From: Geobacillus thermodenitrificans subsp. thermodenitrificans DSM 465
GTDB lineage: Bacteria > Bacillota > Bacilli > Bacillales > Anoxybacillaceae
Length of the DNA stretch: 64,000 nucleotides
Assembly (NCBI RefSeq): GCF_000496575.1
Contig: NZ_AYKT01000007.1
Location: 186,001-250,000 of the forward strand
Direction of reading: 5' to 3'
The notes beneath the pieces are model-generated. The model saw only the letters and a program-made list of their open reading frames with translations, did no database searches and was not told where the DNA came from. Each line of letters starts with the position of its first letter. Position 1 is the stretch's first letter. Made by a program: the position numbers and the translations under genes. Shown piece by piece: positions 35,720 to 45,376 of the stretch.

Positions 35720-36149
35720 TGAATAGGAGAGAACCACGGTTTGGTAGGTGATCCGAGAAAAAGCTGTGAAATAGTTTAGGATTCTTTCCCGGCTGACGTC
35801 ACTAGGTATCAAGCATTCCTTCTCTCGCGATGCGAAAAGATTTCGTTTTTTCAAGAAGATACACGATCAACCATGCGCCAAATGAAGTGAACGAAAAAGT
35901 ATTTGATCATGACAATGGCCCTTGTCGAATAGACAAGGGCCAATTTATGTGCTTCATGGCATGAAAAGGATGGTGATGTAGTTGGAAAAACGATTTGATG
36001 TTCCTCTCGCTGGCTCTTGAGAACATTGTGTGGCAAGAAACAGTTGTTTCTCGTCCTTTACGAGTCTCCATTCATGGTGGAAAGGCGGTTAATCAATTGT
36101 TGCAGCGAATGAAGTGAACGTGGCTTAAAGGCAGTTTCGATACCGTTGG
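35720..36149. other. Gap with one hairpin and a short open frame
   Basis: No gene is firmly supported. GGCCCTTGTC (35917-35926) and GACAAGGGCC (35932-35941) form a perfect 10-bp stem with a five-base loop, followed by AATTTAT; this could end transcription from the radical SAM unit. Downstream, a 39-codon frame at 35998-36117 (+) beginning MFLSLALENIVWQE is open and coding-like, but it lacks a ribosome site and is probably a remnant. Confidence 0.45.
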
Positions 36150-36896
36150 TTATGCTTTATAGTTTTTCATGAAAAATTCAAATAAAATGTCAATCAGAAC
36201 AACGAGGGTCGAACGGGCAGATAGGTCATAACCCGCAAACTGGACACGTTGCACGTAGGCGCTGATATGTTTTCGTACAAGCTTGGCTAATGTACTATCG
36301 GCGCTGTTCGTGATCGCTACCGTTTCGATGTTTTTAAAGCGAAGTTTCTCTGCCGCTTGCACAATGGTTTTTGTCTCTCCGCTGGATGAAATGAAAATGA
36401 CCATATCTTTTGGTTGAACCATGTTGGGTAAAAGGTCAATAATATGTGATTCATACACATACGAGCTCGGTTTGTTTACTTGGATGAGAAGTTTGCTAAA
36501 ATATTCCCCGATCATTTTGGATAGACCAACCGCCACAATCAACACCCGATTGGCCTCAAAAATCAACTGGCTAATTTCTTCCACATGTTTTCGTTCCAAC
36601 GAATCAAGTGTCTGATTCATATCGGCTTTGTACCGTTCAATCGTATTTTCTCCAACCGGAATGGCTTGGTCGTCGATCGTTTTCAGAATATATTTCAACT
36701 CTGAGAAACCTTCTAAGCCCAGTTTATGACACATACGGATGATGGTGGTGGTGCTGACGTTGTTTTTTTCCGCCATAGCAGTTAGCGATAATTGTTTCGC
36801 TTGTTCCACATGTCCATCGATATAGTACAAAACGTGTTTTTCTGCATGGGTGAGTTGGCCGATATAGTTTGAAAATCGATCCAGAAGTTTTCCCAT
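36150..36896 (-). CDS. RpiR/MurR-family transcriptional regulator
   Basis: 248 residues. The N-terminal helix-turn-helix (about 1-75) has LTAMAEKNNVSTTTIIRMCHK. The C-terminal SIS sugar-phosphate domain (about 105-240) has VLIVAVGLSKMIGEYFSK and VIFISSSGETKTIVQAAEKL. It is divergent from the PTS/mannosidase operon and is the likely local regulator, responding to a phosphorylated sugar. Its promoter on the minus strand shows an extended -10 (TGTTATAAT, hexamer at 36935-36940). Confidence 0.87.
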   Translation of the reverse strand: MGKLLDRFSNYIGQLTHAEKHVLYYIDGHVEQAKQLSLTAMAEKNNVSTTTIIRMCHKLGLEGFSELKYILKTIDDQAIPVGENTIERYKADMNQTLDSLERKHVEEISQLIFEANRVLIVAVGLSKMIGEYFSKLLIQVNKPSSYVYESHIIDLLPNMVQPKDMVIFISSSGETKTIVQAAEKLRFKNIETVAITNSADSTLAKLVRKHISAYVQRVQFAGYDLSARSTLVVLIDILFEFFMKNYKA

Positions 36897-36934
36897 ATGG
36901 AGACTCCTTTGCTTATCGTCGCTATTTTAACAAT

Positions 36935-36943
36935 ATTATAACA
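36935..36943 (-). promoter_or_regulatory. Extended -10 element of the RpiR gene
   Basis: The minus strand reads TGTTATAAT, an exact TGnTATAAT extended -10 motif, about 40 bases before the regulator start. No good -35 is needed with this class. Confidence 0.55.
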
Positions 36944-37052
36944 CATGCTATAGGCCGTTCGAGGGAAAACCCCCGTCAGTTTTGAGGAGAAAGAAGTATA
37001 ATTGTTCGTCGGATGTACAACTATGAGGGAGAACAGTATGATAAAACAAAAT

Positions 37053-37066
37053 TGAAAGCGGTTTAT
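37053..37066 (+). promoter_or_regulatory. cre-like CcpA site before the PTS gene
   Basis: TGAAAGCGGTTTAT matches the cre consensus at 12 of 14 positions and lies 30 bases before the start codon of the PTS gene. A -10 TATAAT occurs further up at 36997-37002. This fits repression by preferred sugars. Confidence 0.5.
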
Positions 37067-37095
37067 GATTATGGATGATATCGGGGGGACATACG

Positions 37096-39051
37096 TTGGA
37101 ATTAACACAAATGACGAGTGAACGGCTCATCTTATTTGATGTCGGTCTCTCGACGAAAGAAGCAGTGATTCGCGCTCTTGTCGATGTTCTTTTTGAAAAC
37201 GGTGTCTTATCTTCGAAAGAGGCGTTCCTTCAGGCCGTCATGGAAAGGGAGGCAATTTCTCCAACCGGACTGGAAAAAGGGCTGGCGATTCCGCACGGAA
37301 AATCCAAAGCGGTCAATCGAGCGGCCTTTGCCATTGCGCGCTTATCTTCCCCTATTAAGGATTGGGAAAGCATTGATCCTCATAATGAAGTACAGCTTGT
37401 GTTCTTGCTTGCGATTCCGGAAGCAGAGGCGGGGACGACGCACTTAAATGTATTATCGGAATTAAGCTTGCGTTTGATGGATGAGGGTTACCTGCGGCGC
37501 TTGATGGAGGCCAAAAGCGCTGAGGAATTGCTTCTGGCGCTAGATGAGACAGGGACAAGCGGGGGAGACCAAAATGTCACGTATCAAAAAACAGTTTTGG
37601 CCATTACAGCCTGTGCTACTGGGATTGCGCATACGTATATGGCAGCCGAGGCGTTGGAGAAAGCTGGGCGTGAGCTCGGAGTCCGTGTATTGACAGAAAA
37701 GCAAGGAGCTAACGGAATTCAAGACGAGCTGACGGCAGATGTCATTGCACAAGCCGATGGGGTCATTTTTGCCACGGATATTGCGCCGAAACGCAAGGAG
37801 CGTTTCGCTGGGAAGCCGTACGTGCAAACGAGGGTAGCGGAACCGTTAAAGCATGCAAAACAGATCATCCATAAAGTGCTTCACCAGCCGGATGGGATTG
37901 TCACCGCTTCCGAGGAGGAAACGATGCAAACAGGCAATGGGAAAAAAGCCGGGCTCTTGTCAGAAATGGCACAGGCGGTGTTAACCGGCATCTCGTATAT
38001 GCTTCCGGTCATTGTCGCGGCTGGTTTAATGATTGGCATTGCGAAGCTAGGCTCGATGCCGTTTGGTTTAGTCAACGAAATTAACGATGTGAAGTATGCG
38101 ACCCATTCGAATGAGTGGTTTGTCATTTTGCATCATTTAGATAAGTTTGGCGGAATGATCTTCAAGTTCATGTATCCCGTATTCGCTGCGTTCGTCGCTT
38201 ATGCGATTGCTGACCGTGTCGGATTGGTATCTGGATTCATTGGCGGTGCGTTTGCGGCTGGATTGCATTACACGTTTTGGGGAGTGGAAAACGGGATCCC
38301 GTCTGGATTTTTTGGTGCCTTGATTCTCGGATTGGCGGCTGGATATGTTTCTCGATTCCTCAATAACCATATTCGGTTAAATAAAAATTTCCAAGCAGTG
38401 AAGCCGATGCTGATCATTCCGGCCATCAGTGTGTTGTCTGTTTTCTTCCTGAACTTTTATATTGTCGATCCTGTGTTTGGTGGGTTAAATGCGTGGCTGC
38501 GTCAGCTCATTGAGTCCGCCCAAGACTCAGGTGAGCTCACTCTGTCCGCCATCATTGCAGCGGCGACGGCATTTGATTTAGGCGGACCGATTAATAAAGC
38601 AGCTGGGGCGATTGCCATTGGTTTGGCGGCAGATCAAATTTTCCCTCTTACGCCGCGGGTGTTGGCGATTGTGATCCCGCCGATCGGCTTAGGATTGGCG
38701 ACGGTTCTTGATAAATATATCGTCGGCCGCCGTGTGTTCGATGAGAATTTGCGCATTGCTGGGAACACGGCATTAGTTCTTGGATTTATCGCGATTAGTG
38801 AGGGCGCGATTCCGTTTATGCTTTGGAACCCGCTCATTACGATTCCAGTCAATATTGTCGGTTCGATTTTAGGAGCATGTACAGCCGTCTATTTAGGTGC
38901 GGTTCAATGGTTGCCGCTTCCGGCGTTTTGGGGCTGGCCGTTTGTTGAGAATTTATGGGCTTATTTGACGGGATTGGCTGTAGGGGCATTGTTTATCGCT
39001 CTCGTCAATATCTTTATCCGATTGGCGTTATTGAAAAGAGCAGGGCAATAA
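37096..39051 (+). CDS. mngA: PTS EIIABC, mannosylglycerate/fructose family
   Basis: About 652 residues. EIIA (1-150) has its histidine H67 in LAIPHGKSKAV. EIIB (about 165-265) has C173 in ITACATGIAHTYMAAEAL. EIIC (about 290-650) has roughly nine membrane segments, including PVIVAAGLMIGIAKLGS. TTG 37096 is best because GGGGGG at 37083-37088 lies upstream; ATG 37075 would put that site inside the gene. A GH38 alpha-mannosidase follows, as in the E. coli mngA-mngB pair, so the substrate may be 2-O-alpha-mannosyl-glycerate, imported with phosphorylation. The fructose-family fold alone does not fix the sugar. Confidence 0.8.
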   Translation: MELTQMTSERLILFDVGLSTKEAVIRALVDVLFENGVLSSKEAFLQAVMEREAISPTGLEKGLAIPHGKSKAVNRAAFAIARLSSPIKDWESIDPHNEVQLVFLLAIPEAEAGTTHLNVLSELSLRLMDEGYLRRLMEAKSAEELLLALDETGTSGGDQNVTYQKTVLAITACATGIAHTYMAAEALEKAGRELGVRVLTEKQGANGIQDELTADVIAQADGVIFATDIAPKRKERFAGKPYVQTRVAEPLKHAKQIIHKVLHQPDGIVTASEEETMQTGNGKKAGLLSEMAQAVLTGISYMLPVIVAAGLMIGIAKLGSMPFGLVNEINDVKYATHSNEWFVILHHLDKFGGMIFKFMYPVFAAFVAYAIADRVGLVSGFIGGAFAAGLHYTFWGVENGIPSGFFGALILGLAAGYVSRFLNNHIRLNKNFQAVKPMLIIPAISVLSVFFLNFYIVDPVFGGLNAWLRQLIESAQDSGELTLSAIIAAATAFDLGGPINKAAGAIAIGLAADQIFPLTPRVLAIVIPPIGLGLATVLDKYIVGRRVFDENLRIAGNTALVLGFIAISEGAIPFMLWNPLITIPVNIVGSILGACTAVYLGAVQWLPLPAFWGWPFVENLWAYLTGLAVGALFIALVNIFIRLALLKRAGQ

Positions 39052-39066
39052 AACAAGGTTGACAAC

Positions 39067-39110
39067 AGCATAAGGTTATGGGGTGACATGCCCATAGCCT
39101 TATGCTTTTT
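39067..39110 (+). terminator. Hairpin with T run between the PTS and mannosidase genes
   Basis: AGCATAAGG-TATGGGG and CCCATAG-CCTTATGCT pair with one mismatched position, followed by TTTTT. It lies 15 bases after the PTS stop, within a probable operon, so it may lower read-through into the enzyme genes rather than end the unit. Confidence 0.75.
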
Positions 39111-39186
39111 CATCCTCTTATTGGAGAAGTGGTAGATCAAGAAGACAACTGGTGAGCTTGGATTTTGATAAGGAGGCGTCAACAAG

Positions 39187-41850
39187 GTGAAGAACAAACG
39201 CGTGCATGTCGTGCCCCATTCCCATTGGGATCGAGAGTGGTATTTTTCCATCGAGGATTCGAATATTTTGCTTGTTGAAAATATCGATCATCTTCTCAAT
39301 GTGTTGGAACGGGATGAAACGTATTCTGCCTATGTGTTTGACGGACAGTCTTCCATCGTGGAAGAGTATTTGAACATTCGCCCAGAGAACCGGGAGCGGA
39401 TGAAAAAACTGATTGAGCAGCGGAGGCTTTTTATCGGGCCTTGGTATACGCAGACGGATTCGCTTCTTGTCCACAAAGAGTCAATGATTCGAAACTTGCT
39501 TTACGGAACGAAAATAGCCCAAAGCATGGGTCATAGCATGGAAATCGGTTATTTACCAGATATCTTTGGACAAAACGGCTATTTGCCTTCCATTTTTCGC
39601 GGCTTTGGGCTTGAATTTAGCATTTTGCAACGAGGAGTTTACACAGAGCAGTTAAATGGGGATGTCAATTTTATTTGGAAATCTCCTGATGGGCAGTCGG
39701 TGAAGGCTAATCACCTTTATTTCGGCTACGGCCCGGGAAAATTTTTATCATCTGATCAGGAGTATGTAGAGAATCGACTGATTCCGATCATTGAAAAGTT
39801 AGAGGAAGTGAACGAGCACTGTGATCATTTGTTATTGCCTGCCGGTGGGGATCAGGTACTTGTGCGCGAGCATTTTCCCGAGACCGTCGCTCAGTTAAAT
39901 CGTATCGATCCAAAGCGGGAATACGTGTTATCCGATTACGAGACGTTTATGAAGGAGGCTTGGGCGGGCGAGCCGTTTCCAAATATGATTGAAGGAGAAT
40001 TGCTGGCGTCGCAACGGTCACGCATCCACCATACGATTCGTTCGCAACGGTACGATATTAAGCAGAAAAATGCCATCATTGAACATAAGCTTTTACATGT
40101 GCTTGAACCACTTGCGGTGATTGGGCAAGCGTTAGGGTTGCCGTATCCGAAAAGATGGCTCGATCAAATGTGGAAGCAGTTGTTTGACGTTCACGCCCAT
40201 GACAGCATTGGCGGCTGCAACTCGGACGAAACGAATCGAGATATTGTTCACCGCCTTGAGAAATTAGAACGAATGGCAGACGGTCTTGTGAATCTATTGA
40301 AAAAACGAATCACTTATGCGATTAGCCGCCAGACGGGGAACGAAAATATTTACGTTACTTTTAACCTGTTGCCACGTCCGTTTTCCGGACTGATTGATGG
40401 CGTGATATTTACAAAAGACCCACACTTCCAACTGGTGACCAACGATGGGAAAGGCGTTCCGGCGGAAATCGTTGAGCAACACTATTTGCCGGGCGGAAAA
40501 CAAATTGTGGTGACCGCAGAGGGAGAAAAAGAGATCGACGTACAAGGATACTATCGAACAGTTGTGCGTCTGCAAGTTGACCATGTGCCAGCGCTGGGCT
40601 ATTGCACATACCAGGTGATTGAGGGAACGGAAGGCTGTGAAAAGCGAATCCTCGATCAAGAGACTCGGATTGAAAACGAATATTTGGCACTGTCCTATGA
40701 ACAAGGGACATTGCGGTTGCACCATCAACCATCCGGTGAGACGGTGACGAATTTTATCCGTTTTGAAAATACAGGGGATGCGGGTGATTCATACGACTAC
40801 TCTCCGCTTGAAGGAGATAAACCGATTTATCTGGAAAAAGCGGAGCTTCTCTCTGTCGAAAAAGGGCCTTTGACAGAAAAGATGGTTGTTCGGCACATTG
40901 GAGTGCTCCCTTCTTGTTTATCGGAGCGGGAGAAAGGGGAGTGTTCAAGTAAACTGGAAATCATCACCTCTTTTGAATTGAGAAAAGGGGAAGAAATCAT
41001 CCGTGTTTGTCACCAGCTAGAGAATCAAGCGGAAGATCATCGGCTTCGCGTGTTGTTAACCGCTCCGGTGGCCGGTGCTAAGACATCATTTGCGGATCAA
41101 GCTTTCAGTTTAGTAGAGCGTCCTGTGGAGAGTAAGTATTTAACTAATTGGCGTGAGAAACGATTTGCTGAAGCCCCTGTGCCGATTTATCCACTTGAGA
41201 ATGCGGCTGGGCTTTATGATGACCGCTTCGTGTTTGCGGCGTTGACCAAAGGCATGAAAGAGTATGAAGTACTGACGGAAACAAACGAGCTAGCGTTCAC
41301 ATTATTCCGCAGTGTCGGTGTGCTTGGCAAAGATGATTTGCTTTGGCGTCCGGGCCGTGCCTCAGGCATTAATAACAAAGTTGTGTATACGCCTGATGCG
41401 CAAATGAAAAAGAAGATGGATTTTGAATATGCGATATACATGGCCAACGAGACGCTGAACCCAGCGAAAATTTTTGCGCATATTGACCTATATCGTGGCC
41501 ATTTTGCTTCTTATCAAAGACAGCAGCTCAATACATTTGAAGAGCGGTTGGAACGGTTCGAGATCCCGTACCCGATCGAGCAAGCACCGGAATCGTTTTC
41601 TTTGCTAGAAGTGGATCGGGAAGATGTGTTTATGAGTGTGTGCAAACAGGCATACGATGATTCGTCCATTATCGTTCGTTTCTTTAACCCGACATCCGAA
41701 AGAAAGACGGTGATGGTAAAAAGCAACCACATAAAAGAAATCGAAGAAACTAATTTAGCTGAAGAAACCATTCGGACGATCGAAGGGCCGTTTGTTGTCG
41801 ATGGAAAAGGGTATATGACATTGAAATTGAAGGGGACGAACATGTCATGA
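39187..41850 (+). CDS. mngB: GH38 alpha-mannosidase (mannosylglycerate hydrolase-like)
   Basis: 887 residues, the length of MngB. The metal site is H11, H13 and D15 in VPHSHWDREW, and the nucleophile is D125 in GYLPDIFGQNG. A further GH38 motif with metal ligands is HAHDSIGGCNSDETN. The start is GTG 39187, nine bases after AAGGAGGC. It should hydrolyse 2-O-(6-phospho-alpha-mannosyl)-glycerate to mannose-6-phosphate and glycerate in the cytoplasm. The pairing with an EIIABC gene supports this, but other alpha-mannosides are possible. It overlaps the next gene by four bases. Confidence 0.85.
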   Translation: MKNKRVHVVPHSHWDREWYFSIEDSNILLVENIDHLLNVLERDETYSAYVFDGQSSIVEEYLNIRPENRERMKKLIEQRRLFIGPWYTQTDSLLVHKESMIRNLLYGTKIAQSMGHSMEIGYLPDIFGQNGYLPSIFRGFGLEFSILQRGVYTEQLNGDVNFIWKSPDGQSVKANHLYFGYGPGKFLSSDQEYVENRLIPIIEKLEEVNEHCDHLLLPAGGDQVLVREHFPETVAQLNRIDPKREYVLSDYETFMKEAWAGEPFPNMIEGELLASQRSRIHHTIRSQRYDIKQKNAIIEHKLLHVLEPLAVIGQALGLPYPKRWLDQMWKQLFDVHAHDSIGGCNSDETNRDIVHRLEKLERMADGLVNLLKKRITYAISRQTGNENIYVTFNLLPRPFSGLIDGVIFTKDPHFQLVTNDGKGVPAEIVEQHYLPGGKQIVVTAEGEKEIDVQGYYRTVVRLQVDHVPALGYCTYQVIEGTEGCEKRILDQETRIENEYLALSYEQGTLRLHHQPSGETVTNFIRFENTGDAGDSYDYSPLEGDKPIYLEKAELLSVEKGPLTEKMVVRHIGVLPSCLSEREKGECSSKLEIITSFELRKGEEIIRVCHQLENQAEDHRLRVLLTAPVAGAKTSFADQAFSLVERPVESKYLTNWREKRFAEAPVPIYPLENAAGLYDDRFVFAALTKGMKEYEVLTETNELAFTLFRSVGVLGKDDLLWRPGRASGINNKVVYTPDAQMKKKMDFEYAIYMANETLNPAKIFAHIDLYRGHFASYQRQQLNTFEERLERFEIPYPIEQAPESFSLLEVDREDVFMSVCKQAYDDSSIIVRFFNPTSERKTVMVKSNHIKEIEETNLAEETIRTIEGPFVVDGKGYMTLKLKGTNMS

Positions 41851-43544
41851 GGAAACAAACTATATTGCCGCAGCTAGAGGAAAAGCTGAAAACCATATAT
41901 GGCGAGCAATACAATGACGAGTATTTGATGGCTTTTCAAGCGCTCATTGAGCGATGGGAGAACAAACAATGGCCAACCAGTGCCTCGCTCTCCGAAGAAA
42001 ATGTATATTTGATCACGTACGGAGACAGTATTTTCGAAGACGGAACGCCAACGCTAGAAACATTGCATACATTTTTAAAGACACAAGTCGGGAACTGGAT
42101 TACAGATGTCCATTTACTCCCCATGTTTCCGTATACGTCAGATGATGGTTTTTCTGTGGTCGATTACCGCCGCATTCATCCGCGGCTTGGCGACTGGGAG
42201 CACATTGAACAATTGGCGGAAGACTATAGATTGATGTTTGACTTTGTAGCCAACCACATTTCGAAGTCAAGCGATTGGTTTCAAAAGTATTTGCAAGGCG
42301 ATCCAACTTATGAACGGTATTTTATTCAGAGGGATCCATCATTTGATACAAGTCAGGTCATCCGCCCGCGTACTACACCGCTGTTTCACGACTATCCAGG
42401 AACGAACAATACAAAGACGGTGTGGACAACGTTTAGCGAAGACCAAATTGATCTCAATTATCGCCATTTTCCTGTTTTGCTTGAGATGACTGATATTTTG
42501 CTAGAGTATGCATATAAACACGGGACAAGCATTCGCTTAGACGCGATCGGTTTTATATGGAAGGAATCAGGGACGACTTGCATGCATTTACCGCAGGCTC
42601 ATGCCATCATTCAGTTGTGGCGTCTGCTTCTCGATTATTTCAAACCAAATACGCAAATCATTACCGAAACAAACGTGCCGCATCATGAAAACATTAGCTA
42701 TTTTGGAGATGGGACAAACGAGGCCCATATGGTGTATCAGTTCGCCCTTCCACCGCTTGTGTTATACACGTTTACCGTTCATTGTGCGACAAAATTAACG
42801 GAGTGGGCGAAGACGATTGAAAAAATATCTGATCAAGCGACGTACTTTAATTTCTTGGCAAGCCATGATGGCATTGGAATGCGTCCCGTTGAGGGGATTT
42901 TAAGTGAACAAGAGAAGGAGATGCTTGTCCAAAAAGTGTTGCAAAACGGGGGAAGGGTCTCCTATAAAGCAAACACGGACGGAAGTCAGTCGGTGTACGA
43001 GTTAAATATTACGTACTTTGATGCATTAATCAATAAGGACGTGGATGTGACCGAACAGCAGCAAGTTCAAAAAATGTTAGCTGCGCATTCCATTTTATTC
43101 TCGATGATGGGGGTTCCGGCTCTGTATTATCACTCGTTGCTTGGTTCTCGCAACGATTACCACGGCCTTGCCGAGTCAGGCATTCACCGTCGGATCAACC
43201 GCGAAAAACTTCCGTATGCCCGAATTATCGACGAATTGGCCAACAATGAGCGGCGAAACGCCATCTTTAACGGGCTGAAACAAATGGTCGAGATTCGCCG
43301 CCAACAATCAGCGTTTTCTCCATATGCCCCGCAAACCGTTCTTGAATTGGATGATCGTGTATTTGGGCTAAAACGGGAGAATGAGAAGACGAAGGAAGTT
43401 GTGTATTGTGTCGTCAATGTGACCCCCGACGATGTCACCATCGAGACAGATATCAGCGGGGAGGATTTGTTCACAGGGAAAAAAGTGTACAAGTCTCTCG
43501 CTTTGTCGCCATACCAATACGTATGGGTCAAGGTGGATCGATGA
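41847..43544 (+). CDS. GH13_18 phosphorylase (glucosylglycerate/sucrose-6F-phosphate phosphorylase-like)
   Basis: 565 residues. It belongs to the sucrose-phosphorylase-like branch of GH13: LITYGDSIFEDGTPTLETL and LLPMFPYTSDDGFSVVDY near the start. The nucleophile is D232 in SIRLDAIGF, the acid/base E274 in IITETNVPHHEN, and the third aspartate lies in FLASHDGIGMRP. The enzyme would split an alpha-glucoside with phosphate to give glucose-1-phosphate. Next to a mannosylglycerate-type mannosidase, glucosylglycerate is an attractive substrate, as for YcjM of E. coli; sucrose-6F-phosphate is the alternative. It is translationally coupled to the mannosidase through ATGA. Confidence 0.78.
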   Translation: MRKQTILPQLEEKLKTIYGEQYNDEYLMAFQALIERWENKQWPTSASLSEENVYLITYGDSIFEDGTPTLETLHTFLKTQVGNWITDVHLLPMFPYTSDDGFSVVDYRRIHPRLGDWEHIEQLAEDYRLMFDFVANHISKSSDWFQKYLQGDPTYERYFIQRDPSFDTSQVIRPRTTPLFHDYPGTNNTKTVWTTFSEDQIDLNYRHFPVLLEMTDILLEYAYKHGTSIRLDAIGFIWKESGTTCMHLPQAHAIIQLWRLLLDYFKPNTQIITETNVPHHENISYFGDGTNEAHMVYQFALPPLVLYTFTVHCATKLTEWAKTIEKISDQATYFNFLASHDGIGMRPVEGILSEQEKEMLVQKVLQNGGRVSYKANTDGSQSVYELNITYFDALINKDVDVTEQQQVQKMLAAHSILFSMMGVPALYYHSLLGSRNDYHGLAESGIHRRINREKLPYARIIDELANNERRNAIFNGLKQMVEIRRQQSAFSPYAPQTVLELDDRVFGLKRENEKTKEVVYCVVNVTPDDVTIETDISGEDLFTGKKVYKSLALSPYQYVWVKVDR

Positions 43545-43697
43545 TTACTCGCAGTCGGTTGGAAAGAGCGGGGAACTGGATTCCTTATAGAAAAAGTGAC
43601 CCGTTACGGAGTTTGACCAATCGTTTCAAGGAAGCTTTATCATCAGCTTCCCATGATCCAAATCGGTCGGGTGTGTATATGGTATGTAGTGTAAAAA

Positions 43698-43724
43698 GGG
43701 TGTCTCGCTGTTTTTGAGACACCC
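43698..43724 (-). terminator. Terminator of the immunity-type gene
   Basis: GGGTGTCTC (43698-43706) and GAGACACCC (43716-43724) form a perfect 9-bp stem. On the minus strand it follows the stop at 43726 directly and is trailed by TTTTT. On the plus strand there is no T run. Confidence 0.85.
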
Positions 43725-43725
43725 T

Positions 43726-44227
43726 CTAAGCATTGAATAGAGCATCGAGGACCTCTTCCAAATGAGGGGGATCATCATCCCATTCGATTAACATGGTATC
43801 TTCATCGTAAGCAGGTTCATAACCTATGATGACTTTAGAAATATCGTATTTCATCTTCAAATTCATTAAATAATCCACTAACTTTGCAAATCTTAATTTC
43901 ACCTCATTTTTGTCAGCAACGAATAGTTCACTTTCAGGAAAGTTAAAGACAATATCGCCATATTCCTCGTCAAAAGAAAAAACAATGACTACATTTTTTA
44001 GCGAAATTCCTAACGGCAGTTGTTCCAGAACAACATGACCGGTTCCTTTCGGTGATAGTAACTCTTTTATGTTTTTTACTTCAGAAAATTCGATGTCGCG
44101 TTGTAAGTTTGGATCATAAAAATGTGATGATTGAATGTGTAGTTTTGTCAACTGGAGTTCTTCATAGATGAGAGCTTCAAGTTTTTCTTTCTTAAAAATC
44201 GGATAATATAATTTCTACATTCTCCAT
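43726..44227 (-). pseudogene. Immunity-type gene with an N-terminal frameshift
   Basis: The frame open from 44151 encodes 141 acidic residues ending WDDDPPHLEEVLDALFNA, but it begins at a TTG without a ribosome site. Upstream, ATG 44227 follows AAAGGGGAAA and reads MENVEIILSDF before a stop. One extra T in the run at 44194-44198 (A run on the plus strand) breaks the frame; removing it joins DF to KKEKLEALIYEELQLTKLHI. Its position right after a toxin C-terminus suggests an immunity protein, small and acidic as usual. The family is unknown to me. A sequencing error at the homopolymer cannot be excluded. Confidence 0.6.
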
Positions 44228-44240
44228 TACCATTTCCCCT

Positions 44241-45252
44241 TTATTGGTCAATAAACCCTTTAAATGTTCCGCCAAGATTTGAACGCACTCCCCGTCCATC
44301 AGCAAGCTTTTTCTCTAGGAATTCGTTTACCCTATGAAATTCTCCTGGGGCATCTAGTATTTCCTAAAGATGTTTGATTGCCATTTGATTCATCTGTTCA
44401 GGTCCCTCTTTTACTTTTCCTAAAATCTTCTTGCATGTTTCTGCAAAGCATGGGCTACTATCGTTTCCCCACCTTTTCTATCCACGGTAGTTGTCTCTAT
44501 GATTTTAGTCTTATCAACTTTAACAAAATGACTAGAACCCTTTTCTATGATCTCCTCCCCAACCTTCTTAATCTTAGGGAGAGATGTATTTTTCCCTTCA
44601 TTGATCCCTATCTTGGATGTCCGGCTAACTCCCGCATACGCTGGTTGCCATGCGACGGATGCGACACTTTCCACGAACTCATTCCATTGTTTCCTGAACA
44701 GGCGGATGGTTTCCGTCAACGGTGCTTTGATGACTTGATGGTAAATCGTTTGGAAGATTTACCATCGCGCATGACATGTTTCACTTTCGACAGGGGAGAA
44801 GTGGTGTGGAGCACCTTCGCTCCCTTGGTCGCTGCTTTTCCTGCCATGCCGACTCCTTTTGCGGGAGGAGCAATCGACGCAATCAATATTCCTCCTGCCA
44901 ACAGCCGATCACCAAACGATAGGCGCTCTCCAATGACTGGGTCGTACTCCCCGAATATGTGTTGCAAGTCGTACCAACCAATCAGGTCTAAGTGGAATTC
45001 CTTCATGTTATCGGACGACGTTTGGTCTGCTTGACGCATCGCTGCGGCGGTGCGATACAATAGCTCTTTCTTCATAACGCTGCAGCCAATAAACGAGTTC
45101 GTCCCGCAGCGCTTTGATGGCAGGAGTGCTGACGCCAGGAAGGTTCATGGCGAGAGAAGAAAGTTCCCACGACAGCGTCGTCCGCGTGCGTCTTCCGCAT
45201 CAGGAATATGCTTCGCCACCGTTTCTAATTCATTTGGCTTCAACTGAATCAT
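44241..45252 (-). pseudogene. Decayed WXG/LXG-type secreted toxin
   Basis: Pieces in different minus-strand frames form one ancestral protein. The start at 45252 is MIQLKPNELETVAKHIPD. The next frame has LSWELSSLAMNLPGV and RDELVYWLQRYEE. The third has LYRTAAAMRQADQ, FGEYDPVIGERLS and DRLLAGGILIAS, a pre-toxin TG-like region. The C-terminal toxin part reads ETIVAHALQKHARR, shifts frame, meets an in-frame stop, and ends with DGRGVRSNLGGTFKGFIDQ. At least three frameshifts and one stop make it inactive. The layout matches Bacillus type VII secreted (YwqJ-like) toxins with an immunity gene behind. Toxin activity is not assignable. Confidence 0.7.
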
Positions 45253-45376
45253 TGCTTGCACTGCTCCTTCATGGTCGCGGTCTCACCGTTCATCCGCCGA
45301 ATGCCTTCCTTCGCCAGCTCCTTTGCCCTCCATTTCTTTGGATCCGCTCAGCATGTTGTCTCATCTCTCTACTCAT
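45250..45376 (-). pseudogene. Remnant of a small partner gene of the toxin (YwqI-like)
   Basis: The minus strand starts MSREMRQHAERIQRN and, after a frame change, ends AKELAKEGIRRMNGETATMK with a stop overlapping the toxin start. The helical pattern and location resemble the small WXG-type helper upstream of YwqJ-like toxins. Only the last 40 or so codons are recognisable. Confidence 0.4.

Noticed and set aside
44378-45034. A 218-codon plus-strand open frame
   Set aside because: It is antisense to the recognisable toxin remnants, lacks a ribosome site and has an unlikely residue composition.
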